In this document: positions 53,521 to 64,000 of the stretch, piece by piece
How positions within the stretch are numbered: the first letter of the stretch is position 1
How the letters are laid out: each line of letters opens with the position of its first letter
From: Streptomyces pseudovenezuelae
GTDB lineage: Bacteria > Actinomycetota > Actinomycetes > Streptomycetales > Streptomycetaceae
Reading direction: 5' to 3'
NCBI RefSeq assembly: GCF_029892565.1
Contig: NZ_JARXVH010000003.1
Location: 496,001 to 560,000, forward strand
DNA length: 64,000 bases
Made by a program: the position numbers and the translations under genes
The notes under the pieces: model-generated
What the model saw: only the letters and a program-made list of their open reading frames with translations
Databases searched by the model: none
Told to the model about the DNA's origin: nothing

Positions 53521-54909
53521 TCACAAGACCCCGGCCTTGCGCCGAGCCACGACGGTCCACACTCCCAACCCCACCAACACCGCCGTACCGCCGCCGATAC
53601 CGCCCACGGCGAGAGCCGTCATCGCGGTGCCGCCGCCTCCCCCGGCCCCGCCGTCCGCGGCCGCGCCCCCGCCCTGCCCCGCGACCTCGAACGTGTTCCG
53701 CGGCACGGACTGCCCCGCGTATCCGGGCCCGCTCTGTGCCCCGCCCTTCACCCCGATCCGCAGGCTCAGCCCGAACGGCCCGTCGCCGAATTTGTCGGCG
53801 ACGCCCTCGGCGAGGTGCACCACCAGGTAGTACGAGCCGGCGAAGCGCATGCCGTTCACTCGGTCGGAGAACGAGTAGCGGTTGACGTAGTCGACCGGCG
53901 GCACCGCGTCGAGGGAGGCGGTCTTCTGGCGGCCGTCGTAGCTGACGCTCGCATCCTCGACGTCCGCGCGCACGGGGTTGTAGAGAGCGAGGTCCAGCGC
54001 GCCGGGCGCGAGGCCTGTGGCGCCGTCGGAGCTGCCCAGTTCGGCGGCGGCGGAGAGCTGTTGGCCCCAGCCGACCGGGACTTCGTAGAAGAGCGTCTGC
54101 CCGGGCTCGATGTCGGTGTGCCACACGCCCTGTCCGACGGCTGCCGACTGTGCGAATCCGGCACCTCCCCGGCGCTCCTCGGCCTGGCCCACCGGCAGGC
54201 TCGGCGAGGCGGAGTCCCATGCCTCGGGCGCGCTCGTCGCGCCGGCCGCCTTCAGGCGCGGTTCGGTCGTGGCGGTGAGCTCCAGGTCCCAGGCGCCGGG
54301 CGAGGTGTCCGTCGTACCGGAACGTTCGACGACGACGTAGTACGCACCGGACCCTTCGCAGACCGGGGCGCGCGGGGATGTCGTACGGGCGCCCCAGGTG
54401 GTGATGGGGTGCGGGCTGCGGGACGCGCCGAAGGTGGCGGTCTCGAAGGAGCAGGAGCGGCCGTCGGCGTTCTCCATCCACACCTTGATGCCGGAGGTGA
54501 CGGCGAGTTCGCCGCCGGTGGGCGGGGCGGCGGTGACGGAGACGTACGCGTTCGAGGAGTCGTCGAGGTCGAGGCGGTAGTAGACCTTCCCGCTCTCGGG
54601 GAGGGAGCTGCGGTACGTCTTGCCGGGCTCGACGAGGGCTGCGTCCGTGGTGCCCGACGCCCCGTCGACGGGCAGGGCGCCCGGTGCGAAGGCGTAGTTC
54701 GAGGGGGAGGCTTGGCCCGTGGCAGAGGTGGTGGCCGAGGGGGAGGTGACGTCCGGGTCCGCTGTGCCGGCCGCCGTCGCGGTCCCCGCCGGCCAGGACG
54801 TGAGTGCCGCGGCCGTGCACAGCAGCGTTACGGCGACCGCCACGCGCGTGCGTGCCGACGGACGACCGCGCCGTGCCCTGGCACGCCACCACGCCGTACG
54901 CCGCCCCAT
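53521..54909 (-). CDS. Large secreted protein with C-terminal membrane anchor
   Basis: The 462-aa protein has a twin-Arg-rich start and signal peptide (VAVAVTLLCTAAALTSWPAG, cut near TATAA). Two beta-rich halves follow (LVEPGKTYRSSLPESGKVYY; IEPGQTLFYEVPVGWGQQLS), each beginning with a similar PGKTYR/PGQTLFYEVP pattern, suggesting a repeated domain of pre-peptidase C type. A Gly-rich linker and membrane helix (GGIGGGTAVLVGLGVWTVVA) with ARRKAGVL end it. Function is unknown. Confidence 0.75.
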   Translation of the reverse strand: MGRRTAWWRARARRGRPSARTRVAVAVTLLCTAAALTSWPAGTATAAGTADPDVTSPSATTSATGQASPSNYAFAPGALPVDGASGTTDAALVEPGKTYRSSLPESGKVYYRLDLDDSSNAYVSVTAAPPTGGELAVTSGIKVWMENADGRSCSFETATFGASRSPHPITTWGARTTSPRAPVCEGSGAYYVVVERSGTTDTSPGAWDLELTATTEPRLKAAGATSAPEAWDSASPSLPVGQAEERRGGAGFAQSAAVGQGVWHTDIEPGQTLFYEVPVGWGQQLSAAAELGSSDGATGLAPGALDLALYNPVRADVEDASVSYDGRQKTASLDAVPPVDYVNRYSFSDRVNGMRFAGSYYLVVHLAEGVADKFGDGPFGLSLRIGVKGGAQSGPGYAGQSVPRNTFEVAGQGGGAAADGGAGGGGGTAMTALAVGGIGGGTAVLVGLGVWTVVARRKAGVL

Positions 54910-55087
54910 CCCGCGTCACCCCTAGTCGTCACGTCGTCACCCGGACCCGCAAGGCCGTGGCCCATCCTGCCCCGCACGGCCGCGCGTCATCCGCGCATTC
55001 CGTACGAGCGTCCGAAACGCCCTGCTCCGACCCCGAAACGACGACGCCTTCGACCTCCGACACCGTCCGAGGCTCACCGGACAACGC

Positions 55088-55117
55088 AAAACCCCGACCG
55101 CCAGGCGGCCGGGGTTT
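55088..55117 (-). terminator. Hairpin after the DLW-39 gene
   Basis: AAAACCCCGACCG and CGGCCGGGGTTTT pair with one mismatch and end in runs of A and T. It serves the leftward DLW-39 gene. Confidence 0.75.
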
Positions 55118-55137
55118 TCAGTATCGGATGTCGGTGC

Positions 55138-55266
55138 TCAGGAACCCGTGGGCACGGAGTCAGTTGCCTCCGTCCACAGGTCCTGCTCGGCGCGATCCGC
55201 CTGGATCTGGCGGTACACGAGGAGCCCGCCGATGGCGGCCAGTGCGACCAGGAGAAGCTTCTTCAC
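55138..55266 (-). CDS. DLW-39 family small protein (42 aa)
   Basis: GTG at 55266 has GAGG 7 bases upstream. The protein is a Lys pair, one hydrophobic helix (LLLVALAAIGGLLVYRQIQA) and the tail DRAEQDLWTEATD, which carries the DLW motif naming this actinobacterial family. Function unknown. The gene is conserved near gyrA in Streptomyces as far as I recall. A TATAGT -10 lies at 55312-55317 (minus strand). Confidence 0.85.
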   Translation of the reverse strand: MKKLLLVALAAIGGLLVYRQIQADRAEQDLWTEATDSVPTGS

Positions 55267-55595
55267 CGCGCGACCTCGTCTTTCTTTGACGTAGGGGACC
55301 TCTGGCGCCCGACTATACACACCGCCCGATATCGATCGGTGACCTGCGTGGGCCCCCTCAACTCCCCTCCCACACACCGCAGTAGAACCGGAGTCGACCG
55401 CTCCGATCGGAGGGTGATCACACCTCCACAGCCGGTCACTTTGGGCCCCATCGACCCCTTTTCAGGCTACTTGCGGCCATCCGGGTGGTGTTCATCAGAA
55501 GATCGACGCGCCACGGGCGTCGGTCCACCACTTCGCGACCGCCATACACATCATGAGGAAAGTACGCAAATCGCCCAACCCGAAAGTGAGGGGCC
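55267..55595. promoter_or_regulatory. Divergent control region with palindromes
   Basis: These 329 bases hold the DLW-39 promoter (TATAGT on the minus strand), the perfect palindrome CTCCGATCGGAG (55401-55412) and, beside it, GTGATCAC (55414-55421). No gene is supported. Confidence 0.45.
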
Positions 55596-55955
55596 ATGGC
55601 CCAGAACCAGGTCACGAAGCTGTGGACCGCCATCGTCATCGCCTTCCTGGCGCTGTGCACGACGCTCGGACTCATCACGACGACCGCCGCCGCGGCCGTA
55701 CCCCAGACCGGGACGACCAGCAACAGCAGCGCGCACACGATGACGCCGGCCACGGCCCACGAGCCCTGGTCCTTCACCAGGTCCCTGCCCCCCACGATGA
55801 AGCAGCGCATCCGCGCCGAGGCCCACGGCAAGTCCCCCAGCTGCCGCCACCGCTCGCCCGCGGACGCCGACACGGACACGGCGACCGACACGGACGCAAT
55901 GTCCACCGAGGCGACCTCCGACTCCCCCGAGGACACCGCTCCCCTCCAGCTCTGA
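55596..55955 (+). CDS. Small exported protein of unknown function
   Basis: The 119-aa protein starts with a signal peptide or anchor (KLWTAIVIAFLALCTTLGLI, TTTAAAAVPQ). A conserved-looking RSLPPTMKQRIRAEAHGKSP and SCRHR segment follows, then an Asp/Thr repeat tail (DADTDTATDTDAMS). I loosely associate it with the Streptomyces family DUF6344. GTGAGGGG precedes the ATG. A hairpin terminator follows at 56021-56050. Confidence 0.7.
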   Translation: MAQNQVTKLWTAIVIAFLALCTTLGLITTTAAAAVPQTGTTSNSSAHTMTPATAHEPWSFTRSLPPTMKQRIRAEAHGKSPSCRHRSPADADTDTATDTDAMSTEATSDSPEDTAPLQL

Positions 55956-56020
55956 GTGACCGCCCGGCCCCACATCACCGGCGTAATTGGCGAACTTGCG
56001 TACCCAAACGCCCACACAGG

Positions 56021-56050
56021 AGACCCCTGACCGCATGCGGTCGGGGGTCT
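56021..56050 (+). terminator. Terminator after the small exported protein
   Basis: AGACCCCTGACCG and CGGTCGGGGGTCT pair (one G-T) around CATG, followed by TTGCCGTT. Confidence 0.7.
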
Positions 56051-56075
56051 TGCCGTTCCCCGCCGGGCCCTGGCG

Positions 56076-56189
56076 TCAGGCCGTGGCGTCCGTCCGGCGG
56101 TCGTAGTCCGCGCGGGCGGCACGGATCACGTCCACGTGCCGGTCGGTCCAGCGGGCGAGGCCCTTCACGACGCCCGCCTCGGTGTTCTA
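56076..56189 (-). pseudogene. C-terminal gene fragment
   Basis: Read on the minus strand, the last 36 codons before the TGA at 56078 give EAGVVKGLARWTDRHVDVIR and AARADYDRRT, a natural-looking protein end. A stop (TAG at 56189-56187) cuts the frame just upstream, so no complete gene exists. The family is not recognised. It abuts the next fragment head to head. Confidence 0.45.
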
Positions 56190-56536
56190 CAGCGGCGGCC
56201 GATCCCGCGCGGGGAGCCTGCGCTGGGAGATCAACGGCACCTCCGGCGACCTCCTGCTGACCAGTCCGTCCGCCGACGGCAACATCCAGAGCACCGAGTT
56301 GCCCCTCGCCGGAGGCGACGGAGCCGCGACCCGGGTGGGTGAACCCCCTGACCGTGCCCGCCCGGCAGAACACCGACCTGTCCATCGTCCCGCCCGGACC
56401 CGCCGCCAACGTCGCAGCCGTGTACGCGGCTCTCGCCGAGGACCTGGCCAACGGCACCCACGAGGTCCCGGACTTCACTCACGCCCGGCGCATGCACCAA
56501 CTGATCGCGGACATCGAGGCCGCCGCCCGCCGGTGA
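56182..56536 (+). pseudogene. Truncated, frameshifted Gfo/Idh/MocA oxidoreductase
   Basis: Frame one (from 56182) gives YSGGRSRAGSLRWEINGTSG and DLLLTSP, typical of the C-terminal half of Gfo/Idh/MocA enzymes. Near 56330 the reading frame must shift to reach LTVPARQNTDLSIVPPGPAA, YAALAEDLANGTHEVPDFTH and ARRMHQLIADIEAAARR, the usual family end. The NAD-binding half is missing. It is therefore decayed. Confidence 0.75.
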
Positions 56537-56620
56537 CCGCCGTCGCGGGTGCCGGGCTTGATGTCAGCCGTAGAGCAGTCAGACGTAAATATCAGCCGTA
56601 GACGTCAGCCGAGAACGTCA

Positions 56621-56652
56621 AAGACCCCCAACCATGACCGGTTGGGGGTCTT
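56621..56652 (-). terminator. Terminator after tRNA-Ile
   Basis: Perfect 13-bp stem AAGACCCCCAACC / GGTTGGGGGTCTT around ATGACC, next to the tRNA 3' end. Confidence 0.75.
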
Positions 56653-56657
56653 CGTGC

Positions 56658-56734
56658 TGGTGGGGCTAACAGGATTTGAACCTGTGGCCTCATCCTTATC
56701 AGGGATGCGCTCTAACCAACTGAGCTATAGCCCC
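56658..56734 (-). tRNA. tRNA-Ile (anticodon GAT)
   Basis: The 77-base gene starts GGGGCTATAGCTCAGTTGG, has anticodon stem CATCC/GGATG around CTGATAA (anticodon GAT), T-loop GTTCAAATC and the 3' arm TAGCCCC-A with CCA encoded. On the minus strand TTGGGA (56798-56803) and TAATCT (56775-56780), 17 bases apart, form a good promoter. Confidence 0.97.
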
Positions 56735-56857
56735 GCCGCGCTCTGCGGTGTGTGTCCCGCGCGCTGACCCCTGAAGATTAGCGCACGACGTGGGCAGTCC
56801 CAAAATCGATAGTCGCCGGACCGTCCGCGGAGGTTTGAACCCCTGCGGACGGCCAAG

Positions 56858-57670
56858 TCACTCGTCCTCGGCGAGCGTCAGCTCGATGCCGCCGACGAAG
56901 CCCGCGGAGAGGTTGTAGATGAACGCGCCGAGGGTCGCGAGAGCCGTCGCGAGGACGACGTCGATGACCGCGATGACCGACGCGAACATCAGGACGTGCG
57001 GGAGGGACAGGAACGACTGCAGGTCGAAGCCGTTCGACTCGTTCGAGCCGGTCGCCTCGGAGATGGTGCCGCCGACCGTCGAGAAGACGCCCATCGCGTC
57101 CATGACCATCCACAGGACGGCGGACGCGACGATCGTGCAGATGCCCAGGGCGATGGAGAGCAGGAAGCTGACCTTCATCACCGACCACGGGTCGGCCTTC
57201 GCCACGCGCAGGCGTGCCTTGCGGATCCGCGGCGTGGTGCGTGCCCCGGTGCGCGGCCGACGTACGGCGCCTGCCGGAGCGGGGGCCTGTGTCGGGGCCG
57301 CCGGGTTCTGGTAGGCCTGCGGCGGGTGGTACGGCCCGGTGGGCTGCTGCGGCTGCCGCTCACCGGGGAGCGGGGAGGCCGGCTGTTGCTGCGGCGGCGC
57401 GGGCGGGGCCGCTGCCTGCGGCTGCGCGCCCGGGGCTGCCGGACCCGTCCCAGCCGCGTGCTGCTGGGTCTGCGGGCCTCGGGTGTCCGTCACAGTTCCC
57501 CCCTGGGATCCATGAGTGTCGGGCGAGCGCGGCTCGTTGGCGGGTGGCTTGATCGCTTTGAGCTGGGTCGTATGCGAGTCCGTCACCTGCGCGGCGGAGC
57601 CACGGCCGCCTCCGTCAGTTTCGGTACCCCTGGGGGTACCGGCCGACCCGGCGCCCGTGGCTCCGCTCAC
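56858..57670 (-). CDS. DUF3566 membrane protein
   Basis: The 270-aa protein has about 150 N-terminal residues rich in Gln, Pro and Ala, then two membrane helices (VSFLLSIALGICTIVASAVL; PHVLMFASVIAVIDVVLATA) within the DUF3566 domain (RKARLRVAKADPWSVMKVSF). DUF3566 genes regularly follow gyrA in actinobacteria; in mycobacteria the counterpart (CwsA region) is linked to growth and wall shape. GTG at 57670 has GGAGAG upstream and lies 18 bases after gyrA, so it is in the gyr operon. Confidence 0.9.
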   Translation of the reverse strand: MSGATGAGSAGTPRGTETDGGGRGSAAQVTDSHTTQLKAIKPPANEPRSPDTHGSQGGTVTDTRGPQTQQHAAGTGPAAPGAQPQAAAPPAPPQQQPASPLPGERQPQQPTGPYHPPQAYQNPAAPTQAPAPAGAVRRPRTGARTTPRIRKARLRVAKADPWSVMKVSFLLSIALGICTIVASAVLWMVMDAMGVFSTVGGTISEATGSNESNGFDLQSFLSLPHVLMFASVIAVIDVVLATALATLGAFIYNLSAGFVGGIELTLAEDE

Positions 57671-57688
57671 GATGTCTCTCTCCTCGTG

Positions 57689-60280
<2,592 letters not shown>

Positions 60281-60322
60281 TGCTGGTGAGGATCCTTCCT
60301 GATGCGGTCAGCTGAGACCGAC

Positions 60323-62758
<2,436 letters not shown>

Positions 62759-63295
62759 TCACCCATAGGTGTCGCCGGGCCCCTTGCTGCCCGGAGCACG
62801 CAGCGGACCGTAGTTGCGGGCGGGCCCACTGGGCCCGAGCACCTTGATCACCTTCACCGTGCCATGGCCCAGATCCTCGTTCAGCCGGGCCACCAGGGTG
62901 GGTGCCAGCAGGCGCAGATTCGTCGCCCAGGCCGTGGAGTCGCAGCGCACGACCAGCACCTGCTCGTCCTCGTCGTACCGCTCCGGCACGCAGTGGTTGG
63001 CCACGTCCTCGCCGACGATCTGCGGCCAGCGCCCCATCACCCCGCCCACCGCGGCCGGGGCCTCCCAACCGCGTTCGGTGATCAGCCGGTTGATCGCCGC
63101 ACCGAACGCCATGGGGTCGCGCCCGTCGGCGCGCGCGCCGGAGCGCAGGCCCCCGCGCCGCGCCTGCTTCTTCTGCCGCGCCGCGTCCCCACGCGCGCGT
63201 GCCTGTTCCTTGGCCGCCCTGAGCGCCACGCGCGCGAGGTCGACGCCGGACGGCTCCGGGGCCTTCTCGGGGACGACGGGCTCTTCGTCCGTCAT
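62759..63295 (-). CDS. DUF721 / DciA-family protein
   Basis: The 178-aa protein has an N-terminal basic region ([20 protein letters not shown]) and the DUF721 domain ([60 protein letters not shown]). DUF721 includes DciA, which helps load the replicative helicase DnaB in most bacteria. The position between recF and gyrB is standard in actinobacteria. ATG at 63295 overlaps the recF stop (ATGA). Confidence 0.9.
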   Translation of the reverse strand: MTDEEPVVPEKAPEPSGVDLARVALRAAKEQARARGDAARQKKQARRGGLRSGARADGRDPMAFGAAINRLITERGWEAPAAVGGVMGRWPQIVGEDVANHCVPERYDEDEQVLVVRCDSTAWATNLRLLAPTLVARLNEDLGHGTVKVIKVLGPSGPARNYGPLRAPGSKGPGDTYG

Positions 63296-64000
63296 ACGCG
63301 CTCCACCGCCCCGTCCGCCACGGAGAACCGCGTCCCCGCCAGTACGTGCGGTACGTCGTCGTCGACCGCGGCCGTCACCAGGACCTGCTCCCCGGGCGCG
63401 ACCAGCTCCGCCAGCCGCTCGCGCCGCCGGGTGTCCAACTCGGCGAACACGTCGTCGAGCACCAGCACCGGCTCGTTGCCCTCGGCCCGCAACAGGTCGT
63501 ACGACGCCAGCCGCAGCGCCAGCGCATAGGACCAGGACTCACCGTGCGAGGCGTACCCCTTGGCCGGCAACTGACCGAGTTTGAGCACCAGATCGTCCCG
63601 ATGGGGTCCTACGAGGGTGATGCCCCGCTCGATCTCCTGCTTGCGCGCCTCCGCGAGCGCCCCCATGAGCTGCTCGTAAAGGTCCTCGCGCGTGTGTGCC
63701 TCACCGGGCGCTGACGGCTTGTACTCCAGGACGATCGGGCCGCCGCCGGGCGCCAGTTGCTCGTACGCCTTGTCGGTCAGCGGCTGGACCGCGGCGACCA
63801 GGTCCAGGCGCTGGGCGAGCAACTCGGCGCCCACGCGCGCGAGATGCTGGTCCCAGACGTCGAGCGTCGACAGGTCCATGGAGCGGCCGCCGTGCCGCCG
63901 GGCCAGGGCCGCGCTCTTGAGGAGCGTGTTGCGCTGCTTGAGAACACGCTCGTAGTCGGAGCGGACGCCGGCCATGCGCGGGGAGCGGGCGGTGATCAGT
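63292..64000 (-). CDS. recF: DNA replication/repair protein RecF (5' part outside window)
   Basis: Only the C-terminal part is present; the gene runs off at base 64000, where the frame is still open upstream of Met at 63975. Visible motifs are [17 protein letters not shown], the ABC-type signature [19 protein letters not shown] and Walker [21 protein letters not shown]. RecF recruits RecA to single-strand gaps through RecOR. It is coupled to the DUF721 gene. dnaN should follow beyond the edge. Confidence 0.96.
   Translation of the reverse strand, partial: LITARSPRMAGVRSDYERVLKQRNTLLKSAALARRHGGRSMDLSTLDVWDQHLARVGAELLAQRLDLVAAVQPLTDKAYEQLAPGGGPIVLEYKPSAPGEAHTREDLYEQLMGALAEARKQEIERGITLVGPHRDDLVLKLGQLPAKGYASHGESWSYALALRLASYDLLRAEGNEPVLVLDDVFAELDTRRRERLAELVAPGEQVLVTAAVDDDVPHVLAGTRFSVADGAVERV

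Overview
The window is very GC-rich actinobacterial DNA with the codon bias, short GTGA/ATGA gene overlaps and frequent GTG starts of Streptomyces. It ends on the right in recF, DUF721 (DciA-like), gyrB and gyrA, so it is the chromosome arm just left of oriC; dnaN, oriC and dnaA should lie beyond base 64000. From memory, the gene order follows the Streptomyces coelicolor block that runs from the bkd genes and paired kinases through fhaA-pknB, the class E sortases and crgA to gyrAB. I ran no comparison to confirm this.

Layout. 1-2.4 kb: a DevR/DosR-type response regulator, an FMN-split-barrel protein and a phosphotransferase. 2.5-6 kb: two divergent membrane Ser/Thr kinases. 6-12 kb: proteasome activator Bpa, a PadR regulator beside a secreted/membrane protein, a quinone oxidoreductase, a drug-type ABC exporter and a K+-channel/RCK protein. 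12.2-14.5 kb: moeA and a mobA-like gene, with a perfect parS site at the moeA/channel junction. 14.6-19 kb: bkdABC branched-chain 2-oxoacid dehydrogenase with divergent bkdR. 19-23 kb: a TetR gene and paaH-like gene divergent from paaN. 23-32 kb: SpoU methyltransferase, an HTTM/DUF5819 membrane pair, an acyl-CoA dehydrogenase, rhodanese, J-domain protein, DUF2252 protein, and an HxlR/azoreductase pair.

32.3-41.1 kb: tRNA-Leu(CAG), then the growth and division operon fhaA-fhaB-pstP-rodA/ftsW-pbpA followed by pknB. 41.3-46.6 kb: an unrecognised gene that looks inserted; an operon with DUF881, three class E sortases, a tiny membrane protein and a glutamine amidotransferase; and crgA. 46.6-56.8 kb: a cluster of DnaA boxes, rhomboid protease, cyclophilin, DUF5324 protein, a gamma-butyrolactone-receptor-type TetR regulator, tRNA-Ala(TGC), an HTH protein, a fourth Ser/Thr kinase, a large secreted protein, small proteins, gene debris and tRNA-Ile(GAT). 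56.8-64 kb: DUF3566, gyrA, gyrB, DUF721 and partial recF.

The most notable signals are regulatory. Two DosR-like palindromes flank the first regulator, and one moves the start of the next gene. Three near-identical ACCG-N6-CGGT palindromes (two with a central CG, one with TG) link the bkd, paa and acyl-CoA dehydrogenase promoters into a possible TetR regulon. A perfect KstR-like palindrome lies at the acyl-CoA dehydrogenase. parS and DnaA-box elements mark this as origin-proximal DNA. No clearly new multi-gene defence or mobile system is visible. The best candidates for undescribed biology are the gene at 41299-41931 and the DosR-box pair.
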